DNA from: JAJVID01 sp050247435
Lineage (GTDB): Bacteria; Acidobacteriota; Blastocatellia; RBC074
Direction of reading: 5' to 3'
DNA: 64,000 nt
Assembly (NCBI GenBank): GCA_050247435.1
Contig: JBFWUF010000011.1
Location: 90,704 to 154,703, forward strand
The position numbers and the translations under genes were made by a program. The notes beneath the pieces are model-generated. The model searched no databases. It was not told where the DNA came from and saw only the letters and a list, made by a program, of their open reading frames with translations. This document shows, piece after piece, positions 52,632-61,219 of the stretch. The number at the start of each line of letters is the position of its first letter. The first letter of the stretch is position 1.

Positions 52632-55349
52632 ATGAAATCATCACGGAATGGATTTGCAGCTTTGCTCACCATCATCGCGCTATCGCTTGGATTTCTGCCC
52701 GCAAGCGACGCGGCGGCGATGTTCGACGACAATAACAACCGGGCCGTGATCGTCGGCCCGATCATCAGCCTTCCCAACGACCCGAACTTCATCGGCCAGT
52801 GGCAGGTCATCCGAACCAAAGTCAACGTCGCCGCAGACACTAAGATTGACCAGACACGCGGCAAGGTGGCCATCGGCGCGATAGTCGAAGTCAAAGGCGC
52901 GAAGCAGAACGACGGCTCGATCAACGCCACGGAGATCGTTGTTAAAATCGCCCCGCCCAACGGATTTCCAATCAAATTTTCAGGCAAGATAGAAGAGTTG
53001 CCGAGCACTCCGGGACGCGTAGGGCCGTGGAAAGTCGCCGGCAAGACCATCAACGTCACCGCCACGACCAAGATCGAAGAGGGTCGCGGACAGGTGGCTG
53101 TCGGGGTCTTCGTTGAAATCGAAGGCCTGATTCAGCTCGATGGCTCGATCAACGCGATCGAAATCGAAGTTAAACCGGATGGCGTATCCGGCATCCAGGT
53201 CAAATTCCTCGGTCGAGTCGAAAAACTTCCCGACACGAACACCAGGATCGGCGATTGGGTAGTGAGTGGCCGCACGGTCAAAGTCACCGCGAACACTCAG
53301 ATCAAACAGGAACATTTTCAGTTAATGATCGGCTCGCTGGTCGAGGTTGAAGGCGTTGTGCAGATTGACGGCACAATCGTCGCCAACAAGATCGAAGTCA
53401 AAGCCAACATTGACAACCCAACTTTGTACGTCCATTTCCGCGGCGTGATCGAAGCGCTGCCCGCCGTGCAGACCGCCGCGCAGAATTTCCTCGGCGATTG
53501 GAAAGTCAGCGGGCGCACGGTCAAAGTCACCGAGAGGACGGCCATCAACCAGGAGCGCGGCAGAGTCGTGGTCGGCGCGCACGTCGAAATCAGCGGATCG
53601 TTGAACGCCGACGGGTCGGTCAACGCGCTGAGGATTTTTGTCCGCGAAGCGCCGAATCCGCCGGGGTACATTCGCTTCGTCGGCAAGATCACCGCCTTGC
53701 CCAACACGCCAGACCTGACCGGCGATTGGAAAGTCGGCGAACGGGTCGTGCACGTTTCGGCCAACACGGAGATTGATCAGGACAAGGCCAAAGCCGCCAT
53801 CGGCGCGCTGGTCGAAGTCGAAGGGAGGCTTCAGCAGGATCGCTCGGTGAACGCGGCGAAGATCGAGGTCAAGAGCGCGGCCAACGACACGATCAATTAC
53901 ATCCGCTTTTACGGTGTGATCGAAGGCCTGCCGCCCACCCCGTCCGTTGTTGACCAAAACGCCAATCTGGTCGGCGATTGGACGGTCGGCGGCAAGACCG
54001 TTCATGTCGGCGCACGCACGCGCATCCGCACTGAGCACGGCAGGCCGCGCATCGGCGCCTTCATCGAAGTCGAAGGCAACCTGCGGGCCGACGGCACGAT
54101 TGGCGCTTACGTGATCGAGGTCGAACGCGACGCGAACGCGCCGGCAGGCACGGTCGGCTTCATCAACTTTTACGGTCAGATCAAGGGATTGCCTCAGCAG
54201 GGATTGATCGGCGATTGGACGGTCGGGACGAAGACCGTTCACGTCAGTGACCAGACCAGGATCGAACCGGATCGCGGCAAGGTCGAGGTGAACGCCTTCG
54301 TCGAAATCTACGGCTACTGGCTCAAGGACGACACGGTCACAGCGCTCAAGGTCGAAGTCCGCCGCGCGCCGCCGAACACCACAGCCAACGTCAACCGCAG
54401 CTACGTCGAGTTCATCGGCGCGCTGACCGATCTGCCCGACACCAGACACTACATCGGCGACTGGACTGTCGGCGGAAAGACAATCCACGTCAAAGAGCGG
54501 ACGGTGATCTTCCGCGAGCGCGCCACTATCGCCATCGGCGCGACCATTGAGGTCTACGGCGCCGAATTGGCCGACGGCTCGATTGACGCGAAATTCATCG
54601 AGGTCGAACACGGGCCTGCCGGCTCCAGCTTCGTCGTGTTCGCGCCGGTTTCATCGGTCAACGCGGGCAGTTATCAGACGACAACTTCGGCGTTGGCGAT
54701 CACCGCGGCCTTCGGCGCCAACCTCGCGTCGAGCGTCCAATCGGCGGCGAGCCTGCCGCTCCCAACCACGCTCGGCGGAGTTTCGGTGATGGTTGACGGC
54801 GAACCTGCCGGCCTCTTCTTCGTCTCGCCGAATCAGATCAACTATCTGGTTCCCGAAGGCGTGTCGCCCGGCTCGGCCCAGGTGACGGTGATGAACAACG
54901 GCGCCGTCGTCGCGCAAGGCTCGCTCAACCTCGGCGTCGTCGCTCCCAGCCTCTTCACGCTCAACGCGAGCGGACAAGGCGCCCCGGCAGGCATCCTGCT
55001 GCGAGTCAAAGCCAATGGCCAGCAGTCTTACGAACCGCTGACCTCGGCGATCAACCGGCAGCCCGGCGACAAGCTCTTCCTAGTGCTGTTCGGCACGGGG
55101 CTGAGCGGAGCCGAGAATTCGGATAACAACCCGGCCAACGGCTTCGCCGAAAACGTTCAGGCGACAATCGGCTCGGCCAACGCGCCGGTCATCTTCGCCG
55201 GAGCCGCGCCCGGCTTCGCCGGACTCGAACAGATGAACATCGAGATTCCATCGAACGTTTCAGGATCGAACCTCACCCTGCTCATCAAGGTGAACGACGG
55301 TGAAGGCAACCTGATCCGCTCCAACGAGGTGACGATCTCGATTCAGTAA
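52632..55349 (+). CDS. Secreted DUF5666-repeat protein with TIGR03437 C-terminal domain
   Basis: 905 residues; signal peptide (LSLGFLPASDAAAM). It contains eight tandem DUF5666-like repeats of 65-80 residues, each reading 'G-x-I-x-x-L-P ... GDW-x-V-x-G-x-x-V-x-V-x-x-x-T-x-I ... G-x-x-VEV-x-G-x-x-x-x-DGS-I-x-A-x-x-I-EV', spanning about residues 36-665. The last 240 residues are a TIGR03437 domain (VNAGSYQTTTSALAITAAFG, GLFFVSPNQINYLVPEGVSP, LFLVLFGTGLSG, LEQMNIEIPSNVSGSNLTLL), an acidobacterial marker. Secretion and a structural or adhesive role are inferred. Upstream (52418-52631, 214 bases) no gene is seen. Confidence 0.9.
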   Translation: MKSSRNGFAALLTIIALSLGFLPASDAAAMFDDNNNRAVIVGPIISLPNDPNFIGQWQVIRTKVNVAADTKIDQTRGKVAIGAIVEVKGAKQNDGSINATEIVVKIAPPNGFPIKFSGKIEELPSTPGRVGPWKVAGKTINVTATTKIEEGRGQVAVGVFVEIEGLIQLDGSINAIEIEVKPDGVSGIQVKFLGRVEKLPDTNTRIGDWVVSGRTVKVTANTQIKQEHFQLMIGSLVEVEGVVQIDGTIVANKIEVKANIDNPTLYVHFRGVIEALPAVQTAAQNFLGDWKVSGRTVKVTERTAINQERGRVVVGAHVEISGSLNADGSVNALRIFVREAPNPPGYIRFVGKITALPNTPDLTGDWKVGERVVHVSANTEIDQDKAKAAIGALVEVEGRLQQDRSVNAAKIEVKSAANDTINYIRFYGVIEGLPPTPSVVDQNANLVGDWTVGGKTVHVGARTRIRTEHGRPRIGAFIEVEGNLRADGTIGAYVIEVERDANAPAGTVGFINFYGQIKGLPQQGLIGDWTVGTKTVHVSDQTRIEPDRGKVEVNAFVEIYGYWLKDDTVTALKVEVRRAPPNTTANVNRSYVEFIGALTDLPDTRHYIGDWTVGGKTIHVKERTVIFRERATIAIGATIEVYGAELADGSIDAKFIEVEHGPAGSSFVVFAPVSSVNAGSYQTTTSALAITAAFGANLASSVQSAASLPLPTTLGGVSVMVDGEPAGLFFVSPNQINYLVPEGVSPGSAQVTVMNNGAVVAQGSLNLGVVAPSLFTLNASGQGAPAGILLRVKANGQQSYEPLTSAINRQPGDKLFLVLFGTGLSGAENSDNNPANGFAENVQATIGSANAPVIFAGAAPGFAGLEQMNIEIPSNVSGSNLTLLIKVNDGEGNLIRSNEVTISIQ

Positions 55350-55399
55350 ATTGAGTTGAGCGGCGGCTGGTCTTCCAACCGCCACTCAATCAAATTTGG

Positions 55400-55440
55400 T
55401 TCCCGCAGGGTTTGCCGAAAGCTCTGCGGGAATTTTGCTT
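55400..55440 (+). terminator. Rho-independent terminator
   Basis: TTCCCGCAG (55400-55408) and CTGCGGGAA (55424-55432) pair perfectly around a 15-base loop, followed by TTTTGCTTTT. It lies about 50 bases after the stop of the DUF5666 gene. Confidence 0.8.
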
Positions 55441-55517
55441 TTCGGCCGGAGAAGATGAACCGGCCAACCGAAAGTGCTATGCTTCGCGCGTCGAGCCTGA
55501 CGCAAGGAGATTGAGCT

Positions 55518-55856
55518 ATGTCACAAATCACCGTTGAACAAGTGCTGAGAGACATCAAATCGTTGTCGCCCGAAGCTCAGGCTAAACTGCGTGAGATTTT
55601 GAACGCTTCCGGCGAAAGTGAGCAGAGGCAAGAGGCCGCGCGCGCGGCCAGCCTGCGCGATTTTACCGCTGACCGTCAGTGGTTGGCGGATCACCGCGAC
55701 GAATACGCCGGGCAATGGGTAGCGATCAAGTATGGGCAACTCATCAGCCACGGCGCAGACCTCAAGGCCGTGCATGCCGAGGCCAAAGCCGCCGGGCACC
55801 CTGACGCCCTGCTGGAGTTGGTCGAACCGAGCGATGCGCCCCCCTTTATCTTTTGA
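55518..55856 (+). CDS. DUF5678 domain protein
   Basis: 112 residues; ribosome site CAAGGAG. An N-terminal helix pair (TVEQVLRDIKSLSPEAQAKL) is followed by the DUF5678 core: FTADRQWLADHRDEYAGQWV, AIKYGQLISHGADLKAVHAE, AKAAGHPDALLELVEP. In this domain family the usual LxGDxLxxxG is here IKYGQLISHG. The gene overlaps or abuts the next one (stop 55856, next ATG 55859), an arrangement seen often for DUF5678 paired with a small retropepsin-like protein. Function unknown; a two-gene module. Confidence 0.82.
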   Translation: MSQITVEQVLRDIKSLSPEAQAKLREILNASGESEQRQEAARAASLRDFTADRQWLADHRDEYAGQWVAIKYGQLISHGADLKAVHAEAKAAGHPDALLELVEPSDAPPFIF

Positions 55857-55858
55857 AG

Positions 55859-56266
55859 ATGCCGCACCAACTAACCTTCATTACCCGCGAGACCTACGAC
55901 TCGCTGCAGGACGGGATCACGATTGAGGCCGTCTTGACTCTCGGAGAAGAGACGTTCGTCTGTAAAGCCAAGATTGATCCGGGAGCGCAAGTCTGCCTTT
56001 TCAGGCGTGAAATTGGTGAGGAGCTTGGGATCAATATTGAAAGTGGCTACCCGCGCAAACTCGATACGCAGACCGGAACGTTGCACGCTTACGGGCACAC
56101 AATCACGCTGCACACGATGGGAATCGAGTTTGATTCCGTTGTCTACTTTGCCGCCACTTACGATTTGCGGCGGAACCTGCTTGGCCGCGAAGGCTGGCTG
56201 CAAAAGCTTCGCCTGGCGATTGTTGATTACGATTCGGCGATTTATCTCAGCCCGTATAACGAATAA
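55859..56266 (+). CDS. Retropepsin-like small protein, catalytic motif D-P-G
   Basis: 135 residues from the ATG at 55859 (2 bases after the DUF5678 stop). A retropepsin-like fold is suggested by a beta-hairpin before the motif KIDPGAQVCLFRREI (D40-P41-G42-A43 in place of D-T/S-G-A), a flap-like segment, VVYFAATYDLRRNLLGREGW and a final strand RLAIVDYDSAIYL. In active members the motif is D-[ST]-G-A; Pro at position 2 would distort the catalytic loop, so activity is doubtful. It is the second gene of the DUF5678 pair and is 80 bases upstream of the restriction-modification gene. Confidence 0.75.
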   Translation: MPHQLTFITRETYDSLQDGITIEAVLTLGEETFVCKAKIDPGAQVCLFRREIGEELGINIESGYPRKLDTQTGTLHAYGHTITLHTMGIEFDSVVYFAATYDLRRNLLGREGWLQKLRLAIVDYDSAIYLSPYNE

Positions 56267-56346
56267 CGGCGCAGCGCCAGTTCATCCCTGCACGGTTGGA
56301 CGATCAAAGCCGGCGGTTACTCGATCAAACCAAATAGAAATACTGA

Positions 56347-59300
56347 ATGGCTAAAGAATCATTTCGCAAGCACGAAGTCGCCTTTTGCGCCGATGTGGCA
56401 AAATGGGCGGAAAAGATTTTCGAGGAAAACCAGAACCTGCCTCTCGGCTCATCCGATATTGAAAGTTTCGGGCGCGGCAGCCAGAAACGCCAGGACCTTC
56501 GCTTTTACGCCCGCAAGCAAGGCGGACAAGGCAAACTGGCTCTCTGCGGCGAGGTCAAACTCCCCGGCACGGCGCAAGGCCGTTCGCCGTTTGATCTGGC
56601 GTTGATGACAGACGCTCACAGTAAAGCCGTGGCAGAAAACTGCCGCTATTTTTTCACCTGGAATGTCGAGCATCTGGCGCTTTTCGACCGCTCGTTGTGG
56701 GACGCCGAATCCATGCACGAGCGGTGCGTCGGTCAGTGGAAGCTGGGCGAGGAGCTAAACAAGCCGACCGATGTCGCGCGTGAAGCAGTGATCAAGAAAA
56801 TCCGCGATGAGTTCCTGCCGAAGTTCTTCACCGAATTCGGCGAAATTTACCAGGGCGTCAAACCCAATCTCGGCCTGCCGCCTTCGGAGTTTTATATCGC
56901 CGTGCTCGAAACGCATCTGTCCGGCCCGATGGGGCCGGTGCGCGAGTTGCGCGATCATCTGGAAGTCACGGCCAACAGCGACAAGAGCTTCGACGCGCGG
57001 TTGAAACAGTGGATGATCGAACAGCAGTGGAACTTCAACCGCAACGACCCCGAATCGTGGCGCGAGATTGTTGACCGCGCCGCCCGCAGCATGTGCTACG
57101 TGCTCAGCAACCGTATCCTGTTTTATCAAGCCGTGCGTGCGCGTCACCGGCTTGATGAACTCAAGCTGCCCAACCGCGCCAACACGCCGCAGAAGGCGCT
57201 CGATTACCTGCGCGAATGCTTTCAGGAAGCCGTTCTGCGCACCGGCGATTACGAGCCGGTCTTCTTCCCCGAATCCAATGAAGAGTCCGCGTTGATGGCT
57301 CTCTCCGGCGTCAACTCGCTGGAGGCGTGGAGCAAGTTCATTCACGCCATCGAGAAATTCAACTTCAAAGAGATTCCCTCGGATATTCTCGGCGGCTTCT
57401 TTCAAAAGCTGATCAGCCCGGAAGAGCGCCACAAGTTCGGCCAGCATTACACTGACGAAGACATCGTGGATGTCATCAACGCCTTCTGCATTCGCCGACC
57501 CGAAGCTGTCGTGCTCGATCCAGCCTGCGGTTCGGGCAGCTTTCTGGTGCGCGCCTGGTATCGCAAACATCAACTCGACAAACGCATGTCGAACCAGGAT
57601 TTGCTCAGCGGGCTGTACGGCTGCGACATCAATCCATTCCCCGCGCATCTGGCGACGCTCAACCTGGCTTCGCGCTTGATCCGCGACGAAGAGAATTACC
57701 CGCGCATCGCCCGCCGCAACTTCTTCACAGTCGAACCGGACAAGCCGTTCTGCCAACTGCCGCGCCACGCCATCGGCGGCAAGCTGGAACGCTACGACAT
57801 CCCATTGCCCGAACTCGATGCGGTAGTCGGCAATCCGCCATACGTGCGCCACGAAGAAATTCCAAAGGCCGCCGACAAAGGCGTCATCCGCGATCAAACC
57901 AAAGAGCATTTGCACGGACTGGCGACACGCGCCTGGCCGGGCATCGGGTTGTCGAAACAATCCGACCTGCACGTTTATTTCTGGCCGGCGACGACGCGCT
58001 TTTTGAAAGAAGGCGGATGGTTCGGCTTTCTGGTCTCGTCAAGCTGGCTCGACGCCCGCTATGGCTTCGCCTTGCAGGAATGGATTCTGCGCCACTTCCG
58101 GCTGGTCGCGTTGATCGAGAGCGTTGATGAACCCTGGTTCGAAGACGCGCGCGTCAAGACTGTCGCCGTCATCCTGCAACGCTGCGAAGACGAAGCCGAG
58201 CGCGACGCCAACCTGGCGCGCTTCGTGCGGCTCAAACGGCCTTTGAGAGAGATTCTCGGCTCGCGCGCCGATGAGCCGCAAAAGCAGGAAGCCGCCGAAC
58301 GTTTGCGCGACCTGATCATCAAAACCAAAAGCGACAAGAGCACGGACGATTGGCGCATTATGCTCAAAGCGCAAAGCGAATTGTGGAGCGAAGGGCTTTC
58401 GGTGGCGCGGATGTTCGCCAGACAAAAGGCTCTGGCCGCCGCCAATCACGCTGTCGAGGCGGAAGACGATGAAGAAGCCGAGACGGACGAAGACGAGCTA
58501 TTAACTGAAACTGGGCAGGCAGACCTGCCTACAGATCTCACGGAATACGGCGGCGGCAAGTGGGGACGGTATCTGCGCGCGCCCGATTTTTACTTCGATG
58601 TGATGCGACGCTTCGGATCGCGCTTCACGCGGCTGGGCGACATCGCCACGATCAGGTCTGGGGTCAAAAGCGGGTGCGACGCGTTCTTTATGCCACGCGA
58701 CGTGTCGGCGGAGTTGCTGGCGAAATACCCGACCGAGACGGAGTGGAAGACGTTGCCGCTGATGCACCGTTGCAGCCGCGCAGCCGTCGCCAGCGGCGAG
58801 TTGGTCATTGTCAAATGCGGCGACAATACACTGCATCCCATCGAAGCCTGCTTCGTCAGGCCGGAAGTTCACAGCCTGATGCAAGTGGATCGCCCTGTCG
58901 TCACACCCGCTCAACTCAACCGCGTGGTTTTGTGGGTTGATCAGGAGTTGCCGGAGATCAAAGGAACCTTCGCGCACAAGTTCATCACGTGGGGCAGCAA
59001 ACAGACGTTTCAATCAAAGAAGTCAGAAAGCGTGCCTGTGCCGGAGCGATCAACTTGCGCCGGTCGCCCGCGCTGGTATGACTTGACTGGATTGGAGCCA
59101 GGAATCGGATTCTGGCCTGAGGGGCAACAGTACCGACACATCATCCCAGCAAATCCGCATCAGATTGTGTGCAATCACAAGCTTTTTGATATTCATTTGC
59201 TTCCGCAGACCCAAGTTTCAGCACAGACTCTTGCCCCTCTCCTCAATTCAACGCTCGTTGCTTTCGCTAAAACTTTCTACGGGCGATATGCCGGGACTGA

Positions 59301-60147
59301 AGGAAATTTGCAAACTGCGGTGTTCGACACTCTCATGCTTGAACTCCCCGACCCGCGCCACATCACCGAGCCAATCCTGCGTCGGCTCGAAACAGCATTC
59401 TCCGCGATGCAAAAGCGCGAGGTGACGCATCTGGTCGAAGAAACTTTCTTGAAGTGCCACACCGCCGAAGAGGTGCGCGAAGCGGCTAACCTGCCGCCCG
59501 GCTTGCCGCTGGAACTGCGACAGGCCGACCGTCGCGAACTGGACGACGCCGTTTTTGAACTCCTGGGCGTAACCGATCCCAAAGAGCGCGCCGAGTTGAT
59601 TGACCGGCTCTACCGAGAAGTCTCTTTACACTTCCGCGCCATCCGCATCGTCGAAGTGCAAAAGATGGAGCAACGCCGTCAGAGCGGCAGAACAACTGTC
59701 TCCGCGAATCAACTGGCGCAGGACGCATGGGAAGAACTCGAAGCCCACTGGCGGCAACCGCTGCGCGACTGGCTGGCCGAGCAAAACGGTCGAACAAAAC
59801 CGCTCGAACTGCCCGAAGGCGAGCCGGAATTGCCCGACGCCACCAACTTCTTTGAAGCCACCACAGTCTATTTCGGCAGGAAGGGCAAAGCGCATCTGGT
59901 TTGCGCCAGCCGCGCCGAAGCCGAACTGCTGTTCGCCGTAGCGCAAACCGGCTTACGCGGAAATGTTCTCCTGCCAGTGACTGAAAAAGAATGTCAGCGC
60001 GCGCTGCAAGCTCTGAATTCGAGATTGGAGAAAGGCGAGGCAAAGTTGGCGGAGTTTGCCGAAACGCGCGCGGGCACGGACAAACTGCGGGAGCAGGTTC
60101 TGGACGTGTTGCGCCGCTGGTTCATCCACGGCAAGCCGGGACTTTAA
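56347..60147 (+). CDS. Type IIG restriction-modification enzyme (Eco57I-like)
   Basis: 1,266 residues. An N-terminal PD-(D/E)xK nuclease-like part has D50 ... E69-V-K71 (QKRQDLRFY, LCGEVKLPG). A helical spacer is followed by the N6-adenine methyltransferase: motif I AVVLDPACGSGSFLVRAWYR (D391), CDINPFPAHLATLNLA, and the catalytic NPPY in DAVVGNPPYVRHEEI (N496). Then a helical region, an acidic linker at about 710-735 (EAEDDEEAETDEDELL) and a target-recognition-like C-terminus. Single-chain nuclease plus methylase with no separate specificity or helicase gene fits type IIG (RM.Eco57I); recognition sequence unknown. A mini-palindrome in the linker is discussed in the findings. The ribosome site is weak. 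Confidence 0.85.
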   Translation: MAKESFRKHEVAFCADVAKWAEKIFEENQNLPLGSSDIESFGRGSQKRQDLRFYARKQGGQGKLALCGEVKLPGTAQGRSPFDLALMTDAHSKAVAENCRYFFTWNVEHLALFDRSLWDAESMHERCVGQWKLGEELNKPTDVAREAVIKKIRDEFLPKFFTEFGEIYQGVKPNLGLPPSEFYIAVLETHLSGPMGPVRELRDHLEVTANSDKSFDARLKQWMIEQQWNFNRNDPESWREIVDRAARSMCYVLSNRILFYQAVRARHRLDELKLPNRANTPQKALDYLRECFQEAVLRTGDYEPVFFPESNEESALMALSGVNSLEAWSKFIHAIEKFNFKEIPSDILGGFFQKLISPEERHKFGQHYTDEDIVDVINAFCIRRPEAVVLDPACGSGSFLVRAWYRKHQLDKRMSNQDLLSGLYGCDINPFPAHLATLNLASRLIRDEENYPRIARRNFFTVEPDKPFCQLPRHAIGGKLERYDIPLPELDAVVGNPPYVRHEEIPKAADKGVIRDQTKEHLHGLATRAWPGIGLSKQSDLHVYFWPATTRFLKEGGWFGFLVSSSWLDARYGFALQEWILRHFRLVALIESVDEPWFEDARVKTVAVILQRCEDEAERDANLARFVRLKRPLREILGSRADEPQKQEAAERLRDLIIKTKSDKSTDDWRIMLKAQSELWSEGLSVARMFARQKALAAANHAVEAEDDEEAETDEDELLTETGQADLPTDLTEYGGGKWGRYLRAPDFYFDVMRRFGSRFTRLGDIATIRSGVKSGCDAFFMPRDVSAELLAKYPTETEWKTLPLMHRCSRAAVASGELVIVKCGDNTLHPIEACFVRPEVHSLMQVDRPVVTPAQLNRVVLWVDQELPEIKGTFAHKFITWGSKQTFQSKKSESVPVPERSTCAGRPRWYDLTGLEPGIGFWPEGQQYRHIIPANPHQIVCNHKLFDIHLLPQTQVSAQTLAPLLNSTLVAFAKTFYGRYAGTEGNLQTAVFDTLMLELPDPRHITEPILRRLETAFSAMQKREVTHLVEETFLKCHTAEEVREAANLPPGLPLELRQADRRELDDAVFELLGVTDPKERAELIDRLYREVSLHFRAIRIVEVQKMEQRRQSGRTTVSANQLAQDAWEELEAHWRQPLRDWLAEQNGRTKPLELPEGEPELPDATNFFEATTVYFGRKGKAHLVCASRAEAELLFAVAQTGLRGNVLLPVTEKECQRALQALNSRLEKGEAKLAEFAETRAGTDKLREQVLDVLRRWFIHGKPGL

Positions 60148-60230
60148 CTGCCAGTAGGCAGTCTTCGACGATGAGCCGTTCACTGTGCAGAGCGTGTGGA
60201 AGATGGGAGATAAGGTTTTGACGCGATAAG

Positions 60231-60681
60231 TCAATAGTTGTTCGGGTCATCAACGATCAACCCTTCGGCTTGGGCGGCTTGATTCAGCTCGCCATCGGAT
60301 GAGACGAGCGTCAGGGGCGGAAGATTGTGCTGCGCGCGCCTGCGATTTGCCTCCAACGCGGAAGCCAATTGCAATGCGTCGTAGCCACGCAAAGCGTGAA
60401 TTTCCGCCAGACGCAACGCCTCAACGACAACGCTCTCGGTAATCGCAACTACTGCCAGGCGCGCCGTGAAATCGCGCCGCAACCGTTTGACGGACTTATT
60501 AAACTGAGCTGCCGTCAGCGTGGAGCCTTTATGACGCCGCGCAGGCTTCGACTTCGGTCAGGCGCGAGGCATATATTGCGTGGCCTGCCGAAGGCCGCCA
60601 AAGACCGATCACGAAACCTGTGCCGGTCTCCTTGACGAAGCGTTTGACCAGGGCGCTGCTGTCGAAAAAGTAAGCGGGCAT
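60231..60681 (-). pseudogene. VapC-type PIN toxin, frameshifted
   Basis: A minus-strand ATG at 60681 opens MPAYFFDSSALVKRFVKETG with the PIN first Asp, then RLTEVEACAAS and a TAA at 60529-60531. In the +1 frame the sequence continues RRHKGSTLTAAQFNKSVKRL, RRDFTARLAVVAITESVVVE, RGYDALQLASAL (third acidic residue) and VSSDGELNQAAQAEGLIVDD to a stop at 60231. Together the parts cover a complete VapC with its four acidic residues, so a small indel (about +1 net shift near 60530-60540, or a loss of roughly 11 bases) has broken the gene. Toxin inactive unless frameshifting occurs. It lies downstream of its antitoxin gene (10-base gap). Confidence 0.8.
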
Positions 60682-60690
60682 AGATGGGCG

Positions 60691-60978
60691 TCAGATGCGT
60701 TCACGAATGATTTGCTCAGACAACGTCTCGCCTTCGATCTCAATCGGCTCGTATTCGTCGAATTCTTCGTCGGTCATGGTTTGCGTGGGGATGTGCGCGA
60801 AGAAGCCTTCAGCCAGCATCGCCAATTCAAACTCACGTTCCCGGCGTTCGAGTTCGTCAGCTTTGGCAGTGGCCGCGGGCAACGCCTGATTGAGCTGAGC
60901 GATGAGCGCGCGCTGTTCCATCAATGGCAGCTTTTGAATCGCTTGCAGGATTTCAGTTCCGGTCATTGTTTCCGACAT
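60691..60978 (-). CDS. Antitoxin-like protein of the broken VapC pair
   Basis: 95 residues (MSETMTGTEILQAIQKLPLM ... EYEPIEIEGETLSEQIIRER). GAGGT lies just upstream of the ATG. The N-terminal helix (LQAIQKLPLMEQRALIAQLN) could dimerise; the C-terminal acidic segment EFDEYEPIEIEGETLSEQII is the type common in PIN-toxin neutralising antitoxins. It stops 10 bases before the toxin start, the classic antitoxin-first order. It may persist as a regulator after the toxin became a pseudogene. Confidence 0.65.
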   Translation of the reverse strand: MSETMTGTEILQAIQKLPLMEQRALIAQLNQALPAATAKADELERREREFELAMLAEGFFAHIPTQTMTDEEFDEYEPIEIEGETLSEQIIRERI

Positions 60979-61099
60979 TGCTTTTACCTCACTTGTCTGA
61001 TTGTGCTATCGCAATCGGCGTCCCGCGATTGGCAGTCTAAATCAGGCCCTCACTAACTCTCAACTCTGAAAGGAAATTACTGCTTGCTGGTTCTCGTCG

Positions 61100-61128
61100 T
61101 TGACTGATCAAATTCGATCAGGTAATTT
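61100..61128 (+). promoter_or_regulatory. Promoter with CTGATC-n6-GATCAG palindrome
   Basis: TTGACT (61100-61105), 17-base spacer, TAATTT (61123-61128). The spacer contains the palindrome CTGATCAAATTCGATCAG (61104-61121), a plausible operator or dimer site. It is about 90 bases before the start of the secreted protein gene at 61220 and would drive it together with the metalloprotease gene. Confidence 0.4.
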
Positions 61129-61219
61129 CGCCTCGCCCTCACGATCAAAGATCGTTCATTAACTGCCCCAACCTGTTTCCTCACTCTTGTCCTGTAAATA
61201 AAAACCAAAGGAGTTGTGT

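Noticed and set aside
53322..54611. 429-codon minus-strand open frame
   Set aside because: Antisense to the DUF5666 repeats; the Asp/Arg-rich repeats are the mirror of the repeat array.
56755..57972. 405-codon minus-strand open frame
   Set aside because: Antisense to the methyltransferase part of the restriction enzyme with motif I and NPPY on the plus strand.
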